45,305 nucleotides of DNA, taken from positions 1 through 45,305 of the forward strand of contig PHDN01000027.1 of NCBI GenBank assembly GCA_002840975.1, written 5' to 3'. Below, piece after piece: positions 19,401 through 29,700 of this stretch (position 1 is its first letter; every line of letters begins with the position of its first letter). The translations under genes were made by a program, and so were the position numbers. The DNA comes from Bacteroidetes bacterium HGW-Bacteroidetes-16 (GTDB lineage Bacteria; Bacteroidota; Bacteroidia; Bacteroidales; F082). Under the pieces are notes generated by a model. The model saw nothing but the letters and a program-made list of their open reading frames with translations. It did no database searches and was not told the DNA's origin.

Positions 19401-19859
19401 TACCTGAATGTCTTTTCCGGTAGGAATATCTGATTTTTCCAGCAAATCGTTGATCATACCCTGAAGGCCCATTTCCATTCCGTCGTCGGGACTATAAATG
19501 CGGGTGATGCCGTAGGCTTGCAATTCTTTAGCTTCTTCGGGCAGGATTACGCCACCGCCACCGGCAAAAATGCGGATATGACCGCACCCTTTTTCGTTGA
19601 GCATATCGAACATATATTTCAAAAACTCCATGTGTCCGCCCTGGTAGCTGGTGAGCGCGATGGCTTGTGCATCTTCCTGAATGGCTGTGTTTACAATTTC
19701 GTGTACCGAACGGTTATGTCCCAGGTGAATGACTTCGGCTCCGGAAGCCTGGATAATCCTTCGCATGACGTTAATGGCAGCGTCGTGTCCGTCGAACAAG
19801 GAAGCTGCGGTAACGATGCGGATGTGATTTTTCGGTTTGTAAACAGGTTGGTCTTGCAT
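16488..19859 (-). CDS. icmF: Fused isobutyryl-CoA mutase (IcmF)
   Basis: B12-dependent mutase that interconverts n-butyryl-CoA and isobutyryl-CoA, with its G-protein chaperone built in. Order in 1123 residues: B12-binding domain (about 10-145, DGHD with axial His25), MeaB-like GTPase (about 165-410, P-loop GTGGAGKSS at 203-211, NKAD at 343-346), linker, then the mutase TIM barrel (about 540 to the end). The residues that set substrate are Phe584 (RMFAG, Tyr in methylmalonyl-CoA mutase) and Gln772 (QAQNT, Arg in methylmalonyl-CoA mutase), which points to isobutyryl-CoA or a similar neutral acyl-CoA rather than methylmalonyl-CoA. It is a single gene on the minus strand. Some IcmF enzymes also act on isovaleryl/pivalyl-CoA. 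Confidence 0.93.
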   Translation of the reverse strand: MQDQPVYKPKNHIRIVTAASLFDGHDAAINVMRRIIQASGAEVIHLGHNRSVHEIVNTAIQEDAQAIALTSYQGGHMEFLKYMFDMLNEKGCGHIRIFAGGGGVILPEEAKELQAYGITRIYSPDDGMEMGLQGMINDLLEKSDIPTGKDIQVTARDIYNQNYVSIAKLISAAENNRDEAAPLLEEIIHHKRKIKSPVLGITGTGGAGKSSLIDEIVRRFLRDFPEKRMAIISVDPSKRKSGGALLGDRIRMNAIDNPRVYMRSLATRQANLSLSKYVKDAELIAQAAGFDLIILETSGIGQSDSAIIDHSNVSLYVMTPEYGAASQLEKIDMLDYANIIALNKADKRGAMDALRDVKKQYQRNHKLFDQDSDSMPVYGTVASQFNDPGVNELYSNLLLKIEQFTGVGFGKKSDDSGHSPDKIYIIPPHRIRYLSEISETVRGYNRWAMQQSEVAQKLFSLEQSASLLEKEHEEEATKPIRQLIKKTVTKLDPKNKEILENWDQTKKSYTDEYFIFKVRDKELKIATHVESMSHTQVPKVCLPPYKSWGEILRWVLKENVPGEFPYAAGVFPFKRENEDPTRMFAGEGGPERTNRRFHYVSKGLAAKRLSTAFDSVTLYGEDPDIRPDIYGKIGNAGVSIACLDDAKKLYSGFDLAKSTTSVSMTINGPAPTLVGFFMNAAIDQQCEVYITANGLEKEVQQQIEELYRQRGTKRPAYQGKIPDGNNGLGLMLLGVTGDMVLPAEVYQKIKKETLSKVRGTVQADILKEDQAQNTCIFSTDFSLKMMGDIQEYFINQNVRNFYSVSISGYHIAEAGANPISQLAFTLANGFTYVEYYLSRGMDINQFAPNLSFFFSNGEDPEYAVIGRVARLIWAKAMKLKYGGGERAQKLKYHIQTSGRSLHAQEIDFNDIRTTLQALYAIYDNCNSLHTNAYDEAITTPTEESVRRAIAIQMIINHELGLAKNQNPLQGSFIIEELTDLVEEAILSEMDRITERGGVLGAMETMYQRGKIQEESLYYEHLKHSGELPIIGVNTFLGSGGSKTVIPGEVIRATEEEKQYQIHMLEQLHATWKEESAVALKLLQKKAINNENVFEALMEATKTSSIGQITNALFSVGGQYRRNM

Positions 19860-19889
19860 ACTATAATTCCATTTTTTTTAATCGTGCAG

Positions 19890-19897
19890 CAAAGATA
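19890..19897 (-). promoter_or_regulatory. -7 box of icmF
   Basis: On the minus strand this reads TATCTTTG, a match to TAnnTTTG, about 31 bases before the icmF ATG. Confidence 0.45.
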
Positions 19898-19930
19898 AAA
19901 ACTTTCGGGCGTGTAATGTGATATGCAATA

Positions 19931-20124
19931 GAACACGGATGACACAGGTGCTGCGGATTTAGCTGGATAAAGGGTAAAGGGTTGGAACACGGATGACACG
20001 AATGGGGCGGATTTGCACGAATAAAGGGTTAAGTAAAGAACACACCTGCGAGACTGAAAACAAAAAATCTGTGATCATCTGTTCAATCCCCGCCTGCGGC
20101 CGGCAGGTACGTCATCCGTGTTCC
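19931..20124. repeat. Intergenic inverted-repeat element, copy 1
   Basis: Two tandem GAACACGGATGACAC starts (19931 and 19985) and a closing GTCATCCGTGTTC at 20111-20123 in inverse orientation bound a region with GGATAAAGGG and ATCATCTGTT segments. A short palindrome rich in CCTGC/GCAGG (about 20090-20107) is nested inside. The same element occurs on the other side of the GxxExxY gene. Confidence 0.75.
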
Positions 20125-20205
20125 ATTTCCCCTGCCGGATTGAAATTCTGGGATCAAGCGTGTTCCAAAACATAATCGTATCTTTCACAATTAAAACCCA
20201 TCACC

Positions 20206-20583
20206 ATGCTATACGAAGAATTAACAAGTGAAATTATCGAGGTTTTCTATAAGGTTTATAATACTTTAGGATACGGTTTTCTGGAGAAAGTTTATGAAAA
20301 TGCCATGATGATTGAATTGAAAAAAGCGGGATTGGAATGTAAAAATAAATGCCCGATTGGAGTTTATTATGAAGGTGAATCTGTTGGAGATTATTTTGCA
20401 GATATTATTGTGGAAGATTTGATTATCCTTGAACTTAAGGCTGCTGAAACATTGGTTGACGAGCATGGTTATCAATTAATCAACTACCTTAAAGCTACTG
20501 ACAAAGAAGTGGGGCTGCTGTTCAACTTTGGAAAGAATCCTCAGTTTAAAAGAAAAATATTTACAAATGATAGAAAGGGTTAA
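20206..20583 (+). CDS. GxxExxY family protein
   Basis: Small protein of 125 residues belonging to the GxxExxY family, named for the motif seen here as GFLEKVY at about residues 24-30. It also has a DxIxExxLIxELKA-like stretch (DLIILELKA), which resembles the active-site strand of PD-(D/E)xK nuclease-fold proteins. Biochemical function is not established for the family. The gene lies alone between two copies of a Bacteroidota intergenic repeat, a setting often seen for this family and suggesting that gene and repeat travel together. The start is the first ATG, closely followed by the conserved YEELTSEIIEVFYKVYN. Confidence 0.85.
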   Translation: MLYEELTSEIIEVFYKVYNTLGYGFLEKVYENAMMIELKKAGLECKNKCPIGVYYEGESVGDYFADIIVEDLIILELKAAETLVDEHGYQLINYLKATDKEVGLLFNFGKNPQFKRKIFTNDRKG

Positions 20584-20606
20584 ACCTCGAAAGAGGGAAA
20601 AGGTTA

Positions 20607-20752
20607 GAACACGGATGACACGGGTGTGACGGATTAAAACGGATAAAAGGGAATGGTTTGAACACGGGTGACGCGGATGCGGCGGATCAAAACGGATTAA
20701 ACCCGTGATCATCTGTTTATCCCGATGGCAATCGGGAGTGTCATCCGTGTTC
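20607..20752. repeat. Intergenic inverted-repeat element, copy 2
   Basis: GAACACGGATGACAC at 20607-20621 is the exact inverse of GTGTCATCCGTGTTC at 20738-20752. A second copy, GAACACGGGTGAC, starts at 20660. Repeated GGATTAAAACGGAT and ATCATCTGTTT segments lie within, and the hairpin CCCGAT-GGCA-ATCGGG is nested near the right end. Confidence 0.78.
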
Positions 20753-20845
20753 TATTCCCTATACGTCAGTCAATTTTCAAATTTTATAATCCATGTTTAT
20801 TCTCCAAATTTTCAATATTTTTACAAAAAATTAAAACAACATTAA

Positions 20846-22999
20846 ATGATCAACAAGACTTTCGCGCTTTCAATTGTACTTTCATGGCTTTCGGTTACAC
20901 AGATTTTTGCAGGTGAGGGCATGTGGATACCCATGCTGCTACAGCAAATGAATGAAAAGGAAATGCAGGAAATGGGGCTAAAAATTACGGCAGAAGATAT
21001 TTATTCCATTAACCACAGCAGTTTGAAAGATGCTGTTTTGCTTTTTGGACGGGGTTGTACCTCGGAGCTGATTTCGAAAAACGGATTGTTACTCACCAAT
21101 CACCACTGTGGGTTTGGCCAGATTCAACAACACAGCACCGTGGAACACGACTACCTGACCGATGGTTTTTGGGCGATGAACCAGGGCGAAGAGTTGATTA
21201 ACCCAGGCCTGACTGCCACTTTATTGATCAGGATGGAAGAAGTTACAGAAAAAGTGCTCGAAGGAGTCAGCCCTCAAATGACTGAAAAGGCGCGGCATGA
21301 ATTGATTGCACTCAACAACCTGAAAATAATTGCGGAACTTGAAAGAGATTCTCTTTATCAAGGGTTCATTAGGCCGTTTTTCAATGGGAACCAATACTAT
21401 ATGATGGTAACCGAAACCTTTAAAGACATCCGTCTGGTAGGGGCACCGCCATCGAATATCGGGAAATTTGGTGGCGATACCGATAACTGGATGTGGCCCC
21501 GTCATACAGGCGATTTCTCACTATTTCGCATTTATGTGGGCAAGGATGGAAAGCCGGCCAAATATGCTGAAGAAAATGTGCCTTATCAACCTAAATTCTA
21601 CCTTTCCATTTCGTTGGAAGGGGTTCAGGAAGATGATTTTACCTTTGTGTTTGGCTATCCGGCCAGCACCAGCGAGTACCTGCCGTCGTATGCCATCGAA
21701 ATGATTACACAGGTACAAAATCCGCAGAAAATTAAACTCAGGGAAACCCGGTTGGATATTTTTGGGAAATATGAAGAAAAAGATCCCCAGATTAGAATTC
21801 AATATGCATCGAAAGATGCACGCGTTGCCAACTATTGGAAAAAAATGATTGGCGAAAGCGATGGCATCATACGCATGAAAGGAATTGAAAGGAAGCAATC
21901 TTATGAGGCAGAATTTCAGGATTGGGCACAAAACACGACTTATCGCGGGCTGCTTCCTGCCTTTGAACAAGCTTACTCATTACTGAGTCCGTTGAATGTT
22001 GCAACCGACTATTATCTGGAGGCCGGTTTGGCCATCGAACTCGTGGCGTTTGCAAACGGATTTTCCAAACTTGCTACACTAAGCCAGACAAAACCTTTTC
22101 AGGAAGACTTGATCAAAAAGGAAAAGGAAAATTTGATTGGTAAAATAAAGGCATTTTTCAAAGATTATTATCAACCCATTGATGAAGAAGTAATGACAGC
22201 ACTGCTTATGTTGTATGATGAAAATTTGGAAACACGGTATAAACCGGCTTTTTTTGAAGACATTCATAAGAAATATAATGACAACTACCCGAATTACACC
22301 AGAGCGGTTTTTGCACAATCGATGTTTGATAATCAGGAAAAGATCACTGAATTCGTTGAAAATTACCAGCAAAAGGATTTGAAAAAACTGCATAAAGATC
22401 CTGTTTATCTAATGGCCTCTCAAATGACGGCTCTTTATCAGGATGAAATAAAACAACAGCGCACTGCCCTGAACAACACGCTTGATAGTTTGCAGCGGTT
22501 GTATATGAAGGCCCAAATGGAAATGCAGCCCGACAAACGGTTTTACCCCGATGCCAACTTTACTTTACGTGTGAGTTATGGAAATGTGAGTGGCTTTTCC
22601 CCAAAAGATGCAGTATATTATAAGCATTTCACAACACTGGAAGGCATCATTCAAAAGGAAAATCCTGACGTGTATGATTACGTTGTTGAGGAGAAATTGA
22701 AAACACTCTACCAAAACAAAGATTATGGACAATATGCCGATCAGGACGGTACCCTGCATGTGGCCTTTGCTGCCAGCAACCACACCACTGGTGGAAATTC
22801 GGGAAGTCCGGTACTCAATGCTGAAGGTCAGTTGGTTGGAGTAAACTTCGACCGCTGTTGGGAAGGCACCATGAGCGATTTGATGTACGACCCAAAAGTT
22901 TGTCGCAATATCTCATTGGATATCCGGTATTTTCTATTCGTGGTGGATAAATACGCGGGTGCAGGTTATTTGTTGGATGAAATGACGTTGATACAGTAA
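20846..22999 (+). CDS. S46 family dipeptidyl-peptidase, DPP11-like
   Basis: Exported serine exopeptidase that releases dipeptides from oligopeptides, typical of asaccharolytic Bacteroidota. A signal peptide covers about residues 1-22 of 717. The trypsin-like triad is visible as His86 (LTNHHCGFGQ), Asp223 (HTGDFS) and Ser652 (GGNSGSPV). Arg670 in NFDRCWEG stands 18 residues after the catalytic Ser, the position that is Arg in DPP11 (Asp/Glu-specific) and Gly in DPP7, so preference for acidic P1 residues is predicted. It is a single gene; the region upstream holds repeat copy 2 and no clear -7 box. Confidence 0.92.
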   Translation: MINKTFALSIVLSWLSVTQIFAGEGMWIPMLLQQMNEKEMQEMGLKITAEDIYSINHSSLKDAVLLFGRGCTSELISKNGLLLTNHHCGFGQIQQHSTVEHDYLTDGFWAMNQGEELINPGLTATLLIRMEEVTEKVLEGVSPQMTEKARHELIALNNLKIIAELERDSLYQGFIRPFFNGNQYYMMVTETFKDIRLVGAPPSNIGKFGGDTDNWMWPRHTGDFSLFRIYVGKDGKPAKYAEENVPYQPKFYLSISLEGVQEDDFTFVFGYPASTSEYLPSYAIEMITQVQNPQKIKLRETRLDIFGKYEEKDPQIRIQYASKDARVANYWKKMIGESDGIIRMKGIERKQSYEAEFQDWAQNTTYRGLLPAFEQAYSLLSPLNVATDYYLEAGLAIELVAFANGFSKLATLSQTKPFQEDLIKKEKENLIGKIKAFFKDYYQPIDEEVMTALLMLYDENLETRYKPAFFEDIHKKYNDNYPNYTRAVFAQSMFDNQEKITEFVENYQQKDLKKLHKDPVYLMASQMTALYQDEIKQQRTALNNTLDSLQRLYMKAQMEMQPDKRFYPDANFTLRVSYGNVSGFSPKDAVYYKHFTTLEGIIQKENPDVYDYVVEEKLKTLYQNKDYGQYADQDGTLHVAFAASNHTTGGNSGSPVLNAEGQLVGVNFDRCWEGTMSDLMYDPKVCRNISLDIRYFLFVVDKYAGAGYLLDEMTLIQ

Positions 23000-23479
23000 T
23001 AGGTTGATCAATTGTTATTTCCCTCACGGTAAATTTTGCCGCAAAGTTAAGCTCAGAAAGCCGCTGAGGTAAACATTGCTTTTACAAGTATACCAAACAA
23101 AACAGCGAATCTTTTGCCGGGTTATTCCATGACCTTGTGGGTCAATTTTTGGCCATTAAATGCTTTACCCGCACTATTTCCCATTTCACCGAGCATGCAC
23201 CCCCATTCACCTAAAACCTATTTAAGAAAACCTGCTGTCATTCTAGTTTTGCACACGCAAAAAAAACGATAAAATATTAATCGCTATGAATACGCAGCAG
23301 CATCAATTCATACCCTCACCCCCGGCCATCCCGCTTAACCTGAATGCCAAGGCCCATCAATACATCAATGATCGGAGTGAATACAGATCACGATTGAAAT
23401 TTCCACAGGCGAACAAGTTATTTAACATAAACTTAATAAACTATTTTCATAACAATAGTTTACAGAGTTTATTTTTTTG

Positions 23480-23487
23480 TACTTTTG
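23480..23487 (+). promoter_or_regulatory. -7 box of the efflux operon
   Basis: TACTTTTG, a full match to TAnnTTTG, lies 36 bases before the preferred tolC-like start codon. The rest of 23000-23522 shows no convincing gene. The frame open upstream of the signal peptide (from 23286) is low-complexity and overlaps this promoter. Confidence 0.6.
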
Positions 23488-23522
23488 CCGTCCGTTTTAA
23501 CAAACCATTACACTATTTCAAC

Positions 23523-24863
23523 ATGAAGATATTAAAAATAAACACTGTACTTCTTTTGTTTTTTCTGACAAACAGTCTGGCGGCTCAACAAGTAAAAACG
23601 TTTTCGTTGAAAGAAGCGATCGCCTTTGCCATGGAAAACAACTATACGTTAATTAACTCGCAAAAAGATGTAGAATCAGCCAAATACCGGGTAAAAGAAT
23701 CCACTTCCATAGGTTTGCCTCAGGTAAGTGGCTCCATTAATTATAACGACAACCTGCAGCGCCCGGTGATGATTATTCCTGATTTTTTTAATGATCCCAC
23801 CAAAAACATTGAGCTTCAGTTTGGAACAAAGTATGATGGTACCTTAGGAATTTCTGCTTCGCAGCTGATTTTTAGTGGTGAATACATTGTCGGATTGCAG
23901 GCGGCCAAAAAATTTCTTGAAAGTACCGACATCAACTTTTTTAAAAATAAAGTGGAAGTAAAACAACAGGTGGCCAATTCGTATTACGCGGCGCTTTCGG
24001 CAGCAGATGGCCTGGTGGTGATCGATTCAACGCTTCGCATCACCCGAAACCTGGCCGATGAAACCCGTCAGGTATATGAGGTTGGTTTCGCCGAAGAAAC
24101 CGATGTCGACCAGCTTGAACTGCTGGTATCAGATTTGGAAGCATCGCAGGATTACCTGAACAACCAATTGCTGATTGCACATGCGTTTCTCAAATTTTAT
24201 ATGGGATTGAACGATGCCGACAGTTTGATCTTAACTGATAACATGGAAAATATTATTGAGGAGAAAAATAGTTCCGGAATATTGATAAACCCTTTTGTAG
24301 TTGCACAAAACGTGGATTACAGGTCGGTTGTCAAACAAAAGGAATTGAGCATGCTTCAGGTAAAGCTGGCAAAATCGGCCCACTTGCCATCACTTTCTGC
24401 CAATTTAAACTATCAAACACAGGCACAAAGAGACCAATGGGATTTCTTCAAAAAAGAGGGAATTTGGTACAACAGTTCCGTTTTTGGTATTTCGATGAAG
24501 GTTCCTATATTTTCAAGTGGTTTGCGGCACTCAAAGGCCAAACAGGCCCAGATTGCTTACGAGCAGGTTGAGGTATTGGAGATGCAGTTGTTGTCGCAGC
24601 TTGGTATTCAGTTCTCAACGGCAAAAAATGAATATATGAATGCATATGCGGTTTATTTGAATAAACAGAAAAGCCGGTCAACCGCCGAAAAAATCTATAA
24701 AAAAACAACTGAGAAATATACCGAAGGATTGGCTACGAGCCTCGATTTGCTTAACACGCACAACCAGTTCTTAAATACTGAAAATGAATATATCAATGCT
24801 GCATTGTCATTGCTGAAAGCGGGCGAAGAGCTTGAAAAAATACTGACTAAGACGAAAATATAA
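23523..24863 (+). CDS. TolC family outer membrane efflux protein
   Basis: Outer membrane channel of a tripartite efflux system. The chosen ATG gives 446 residues beginning with a signal peptide (MKILKINTVLLLFFLTNSLAAQ). The frame is open for 79 more codons, but these are not signal-like and contain the promoter. The protein shows the two-fold helical repeats of TolC: an N-terminal SLKEAIAFAMENNYTLINSQKDVE and a second half with long coiled-coil helices (TAEKIYKKTTEKYTEGLATSLDLLNTHNQFLNTENEYINA). It is first in the operon tolC-tetR-MFP-RND; the next gene starts 5 bases after its stop. Confidence 0.9.
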   Translation: MKILKINTVLLLFFLTNSLAAQQVKTFSLKEAIAFAMENNYTLINSQKDVESAKYRVKESTSIGLPQVSGSINYNDNLQRPVMIIPDFFNDPTKNIELQFGTKYDGTLGISASQLIFSGEYIVGLQAAKKFLESTDINFFKNKVEVKQQVANSYYAALSAADGLVVIDSTLRITRNLADETRQVYEVGFAEETDVDQLELLVSDLEASQDYLNNQLLIAHAFLKFYMGLNDADSLILTDNMENIIEEKNSSGILINPFVVAQNVDYRSVVKQKELSMLQVKLAKSAHLPSLSANLNYQTQAQRDQWDFFKKEGIWYNSSVFGISMKVPIFSSGLRHSKAKQAQIAYEQVEVLEMQLLSQLGIQFSTAKNEYMNAYAVYLNKQKSRSTAEKIYKKTTEKYTEGLATSLDLLNTHNQFLNTENEYINAALSLLKAGEELEKILTKTKI

Positions 24864-24868
24864 CTACC

Positions 24869-25483
24869 ATGGAAACTAAAAGGAACGAGATTATAGAACA
24901 GGTAAAAAACCTTTACCTTGAATTTGGTATCAAAAGTGTTACCATGGATGATGTATCGCACAAGTTGGGTATCTCAAAAAAGACTTTATACGAGTGCTTT
25001 ACAGATAAAAAGCAGTTGGTTTGGAGTGTGCTTGAGAGCATGAGTACCTCACCCAACACGCCTTATTCCGACGGGATGCCCAAAAACCTCAATGCCCTGG
25101 AGGAACTATTGTTTTACTACAACCTTCAGGTGAAAATGATTCAGGACCATAAACCCGGGTTTATCTACGATTTAAAAAAATATTACCCCCGCTTCTTTGA
25201 ACATTTTAACAAAATAAAACGGTCCCGTTTCATCGATCATGTGCGCAATAACCTCATGAAGGGAAAAAATGAAGGACTCTTCAGATCTGACTTAGATGAA
25301 GAAATAATTACCCGCCTTACCTTGATGCGCATGGAGTGCATCATGACAACGGATATTTTCGATAATTCCTCCTTTTCAAAAGCCAAATTATTTAACGAAA
25401 TCTTCCGTTTTCATCTCTATGGAATCGTCAGTGAAACAGGAAGGAAATTTCTGGAAGAAAATCTTGATAAATTAACATTATAA
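24869..25483 (+). CDS. TetR/AcrR family transcriptional regulator
   Basis: Probable repressor of its own efflux operon, 204 residues. The N-terminal helix-turn-helix covers about residues 8-55 (IKSVTMDDVSHKLGISKKTLYECF). The C-terminal ligand-binding domain is divergent, as usual. It lies inside the operon, 5 bases after the channel gene and 31 bases before the membrane fusion protein gene. Co-transcription suggests an autoregulated feedback circuit responding to an exported compound; the ligand is unknown. Confidence 0.88.
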   Translation: METKRNEIIEQVKNLYLEFGIKSVTMDDVSHKLGISKKTLYECFTDKKQLVWSVLESMSTSPNTPYSDGMPKNLNALEELLFYYNLQVKMIQDHKPGFIYDLKKYYPRFFEHFNKIKRSRFIDHVRNNLMKGKNEGLFRSDLDEEIITRLTLMRMECIMTTDIFDNSSFSKAKLFNEIFRFHLYGIVSETGRKFLEENLDKLTL

Positions 25484-25514
25484 CCAACATCATCACAACA
25501 ATATTAAAATCAGT

Positions 25515-26654
25515 ATGAAAACGATAATTAAAATCACCTTCTTAGCTTTAGTAACTAGTTTTATGTTCGCCTGTGGTTCCAGCCAAAAGGAAAATCCTGT
25601 GGTTCAAATGGAGACCTATAAAAAGCAGGTAAGCGAATTGAATAAAAAAATTGAAGATATTGAAAAAGACATCAATACTCCCAGCCAGGAAACCTATACC
25701 GGTATAAAAGTTCCTGTTTTAACTCAAGTGCTTCAACCGGAAATGTTTTCGCATTATTTTGAAGCTGCCGGAGAACTGGAAACCATTGATGAAGCATTTA
25801 TCAGTCCGGAAGTAAACGGACAAGTGGTTCATATTTCAGTTAAGGAGGGCCAGATGGTGAAAAAGGGCCAAATCCTGGCCAGGCTCAACACGGTTGTGAT
25901 CGAAAAGAATATGCAGGAGTTGGATTCTCAGCTTAGTCTGGCTGAAACGATTTACAAAAAACAGTCGGCCCTATGGGAAAAAAATATTGGATCGGAACGA
26001 CAATTCCTTGAAGCCAAAAACAACTACGAAAGTTTGCAAATCAAGCTGGAAACTTTAAAGGCTCAATACAATATGTCGATCATCGTTTCGCCAATTAGTG
26101 GCGTTGTTGAAACCATCGTTTTAAAAGAAGGCGAAATGGCTTCCCCCGGAATGCAATTCATGCGGATAGTTAATATCGATGAACTTTTTCTTACGGCTCA
26201 ACTTTCAGAGGCTTATCTTCCCGTGGTTAAAAAAGGAGAGGAAGTCACCATTACTTTCCCTACTTATCCCGGAATAAAAATGAGCAAACCAATCCATCGT
26301 ACCGGTAACGTCATCAACAAAGAAAACCGGACTTTTGAGGTTCAGGTAAAACTCGATAACCCTATGGGTGTGCTCAAGCCCAATATGCTGGCCAATATTG
26401 AAATTAACGACTATAACAATGAACAGGCTCTGGTAGTACCCTCCATTTTGATCAGGAACGACATGAAAGGAAGTTATATTTATTTGGCTGACCAAAAGGA
26501 TAGTGAAACAGTAGCACGAAAGCAATATGTTACCATTGGCAAGTCGTTTAAGGACAAAACTGAAGTGATAGCCGGCCTGACGGAAGGCGATATTTATATT
26601 ACAGATGGATATAGCAATGTTTCGGACGGGGCTGTGGTAAAGGTGATGAATTAA
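25515..26654 (+). CDS. RND efflux periplasmic adaptor (membrane fusion protein)
   Basis: Lipoprotein adaptor that joins the inner-membrane pump to the TolC-like channel. The 379-residue protein has a lipobox ending FMFAC at about residue 20, then a short coiled coil (TYKKQVSELNKKIEDIEKDI). Next come the lipoyl half-motifs (VNGQVVHISVKEGQMVKKGQILARL and VSPISGVVETIVLKEGEMASPG) flanking an alpha-hairpin, a beta-barrel, and a membrane-proximal domain ending TEGDIYITDGYSNVSDGAVVKV. It lies 48 bases before the pump gene. Confidence 0.92.
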   Translation: MKTIIKITFLALVTSFMFACGSSQKENPVVQMETYKKQVSELNKKIEDIEKDINTPSQETYTGIKVPVLTQVLQPEMFSHYFEAAGELETIDEAFISPEVNGQVVHISVKEGQMVKKGQILARLNTVVIEKNMQELDSQLSLAETIYKKQSALWEKNIGSERQFLEAKNNYESLQIKLETLKAQYNMSIIVSPISGVVETIVLKEGEMASPGMQFMRIVNIDELFLTAQLSEAYLPVVKKGEEVTITFPTYPGIKMSKPIHRTGNVINKENRTFEVQVKLDNPMGVLKPNMLANIEINDYNNEQALVVPSILIRNDMKGSYIYLADQKDSETVARKQYVTIGKSFKDKTEVIAGLTEGDIYITDGYSNVSDGAVVKVMN

Positions 26655-26702
26655 TCACAGCAAGCATTTCATTTTTTTATCACACAATTTTAAAAACGTA
26701 TC

Positions 26703-29700
26703 ATGAGTACAATGAACAACGAAATACAAGAACCCAAGGAGAAGCAACTTGAACGTAACTTCTGGCTTTCAACCTGGGCCCTGAACAACAAAAACACGGT
26801 TTATCTGATCACGGTATTGACCATTATTTTCGGGTTTTATTCATACGTGTCGATGCCCAAGGAGTTATTTCCCGATATCAACATCCCGACCATTATGGTG
26901 TCAACCATTTATCCCGGAAATCCACCCGTGGATATTGAAAACCTCATTACCCGACCCTTGGAAAAAGAAATAGAGTCGGTAAAAGGAATCAAGAAATTGA
27001 CAACCATATCGAGCCAGGATGCCTCAAGCGTGTTTGTGGAATTTCAAACCGATGTGGATATTAAAACCGCTCTACAGGATGTAAAAGACGCGGTGGACAA
27101 GACCAAGAGCGATTTGCCCGATGACTTGTTGGACGATCCACTGGTTACAGATATTGATTTCTCCGAATTCCCGGTGATCAATATCAACCTGTCGGGAGAC
27201 TACAGCGTGAGTGAGTTGAAAGATTTTGCCGAAGATCTGAAAGATGAAACAGAGACCATTTCAGAAGTATCAAAAGTGGTAATCACAGGCATCACCGAAC
27301 GCGAGGTTAAAATCAACCTCGATCCGTTTAAGATGGCTTCCTTACAGGTAAGCTATGCTGATGTGGAAACGGCCATTTCGAGCGAGAATGTAAGCATGTC
27401 GGGAGGGGATGTAGGTTTGGGCAAGATTGACCGGTCTATCCGTATTTTGGGTGAGTTTACCAATCCCAATCAAATGCTGGGTGTCATTGTTAAAAGTGAA
27501 GAAGGCCATATCGTGTATTTACGTGATATTGCCCAGGTGAGTTATGGATTTAAGGACCGCGACAGCTACGCCTATTTGGGCGGAAAACCAGTGGTTTCGC
27601 TTCAGGTGGTGAAAAAGGGCGGTCAAAACCTGCTTTCCACGGTCGACCAGGTAATGGATGTACTCCACACGGGCCAAAAAAACGGGATGATTCCTGAAAA
27701 CTTATCGGTTACCATCACCAGCGATCAGAGTGAAATGGTAAAAATGCAAGTTAGCAACCTGGAAAACAGCATCATCCTTGGTGTAATCTTCGTTGTTTTT
27801 ATTCTTTTTCTCTTCCTGGGAACACGGAACTCCCTTTTTGTTGGATTTGCCATTCCAATGTCCATGTTCCTGTCCTTTATGATCATGGGGCTGATCGACT
27901 ACCGCATCAACATGATCGTGTTGTTTTCACTTATACTGGCACTGGGCATGTTGGTGGATAACGCCATTGTGGTAACCGAAAATATATACCGGTATGTACA
28001 CATGGGATATCCCGTAAAAGAAGCAGCACGTCAGGCCACGGGTGAGGTGGCCATACCGATTATTTCATCAACAGCCACTACCCTGGCTGCTTTTTTTCCT
28101 TTGCTCTTCTGGAAGAGTATCATGGGAGAGTTCATGTCATATATGCCTTTAACGCTCATCTTTGTGCTAACTGCCTCACTCATGGTGGCGTTGGTAATTA
28201 TCCCGGTGTTGTTTACCGATTTTTATAAAAAAGGAGCCAATATTCAACTACCCAATGTGAAACGCGGCATCATCCTGATTGGAGTTCTCATCGCGTTATC
28301 CCTGTTATTTTTTGCCGTCAAGGTGAACTGGGTTGGTACCTTATTGCTTATTTTTGCATTTATCGGCGTTCTCAATCTGCTGTTTTTGTCACGGCTTGCC
28401 ATGTGGTTTCAAAACGTGTTTTTGGTATGGTTCGAAGGCTTCTATGTGAAATTTGTCAGGTTCGCAATCTCTACCTGGCACCCGCTGGCCCTGGTCATTG
28501 GTGTCTTTTTGTTGATGATTGTTACGATGGTATTTTATTTTGGTTCAAATCCAAAAGTGGATTTTTTCCCATCTACCGATCCCAAGTTAATTAATATTGT
28601 AGCCGAATTGCCCATTAGTACCAATGTTGATATTACCGATTCGGTGATGCAGGTAATCGAAGACAGGGTGAACGATGTGCTAAGGCCCAACATGGAAATC
28701 GTTGAGTCGGTGTTGACTTTGGCAGGGAAGGGTGCCGTGAGCGAAGATGATGGTTTTAGCGGACGTGGCGGCATGCCCAACCGGGGATTGGTCACGATTA
28801 ATTTTGTTGATTTCAACGAGCGCGGGGGGAAGAGCACTTCCGAGATAGAGAAACAACTGTCTGACGCGTTGGTTGGCATGTATCCCGGCATCACCATTTC
28901 GGTCGAAAAACAACGCAACGGGCCTCCTACCGGAAAACCAATTAACCTGGAGATAAGTGGCATTGACTTTCAAAAACTGTTGTTCCTTACCGATACCATC
29001 CGTGCCGTGTTTAACGAAGCCAACATACCGGGTATTGAGGCTTTGCACATTGACCTGGATGTGGGAAAACCTGAAATTCTGGTGAACATCGACCGTGAAA
29101 AAGCGCGTCGGTTTGGCTTGTCGACCGGGCAAATTGCCGATGCCTTGCGTACTTCACTTTTCGGAAAAGAAATTTCGGATTTCAAAGACGGGGAAGATGA
29201 ATATAAGATTGTGGTGCGCCTCGACAAGAAATATCGCGACAACCTGGCCGATTTAATTAACCAGCGGATTACTTTTCGCAACCAATCGTCAGGTAAAATT
29301 GTTCAGGTGCCCATCTCGGCTGTTGCCGAATTTGAATACAGTTCAACCTATGGAGCTATTTCGAGGAAAGACCGCAACCGCATGATTACCATCTATTCCA
29401 ATGTAATTGAGGGATATAATGCCAACGAAATCAACCAGGAATTGAAAAAGATCATGGCCGGTTTTGAGATGCCTGCCGGGTACAAGTACGTGTTTACCGG
29501 AGAACAGGAAGAACAAGCCGAGTCGATGTCGTTTCTCTCCATGGCCATGCTAATCGCCCTGGCGTTGATCACCCTCATCCTGGTTACACAATTTAACTCG
29601 CTTGTGAAACCGGCCATTATTATGTTCACCGTGTTGTTGAGCACCATTGGTGTATTTGGGGGATTGGCTACTTTTAAAATGGATTTTGTAGTCATCATGA

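Noticed and set aside
16488-19859. Methylmalonyl-CoA mutase
   Set aside because: The IcmF domain order with internal G-protein and the Phe/Gln substrate residues exclude a standard methylmalonyl-CoA mutase.
23286-23522. 79-codon N-terminal extension of the TolC-like protein
   Set aside because: Not signal-like, overlaps the TACTTTTG promoter, and the internal Met begins a good signal peptide.
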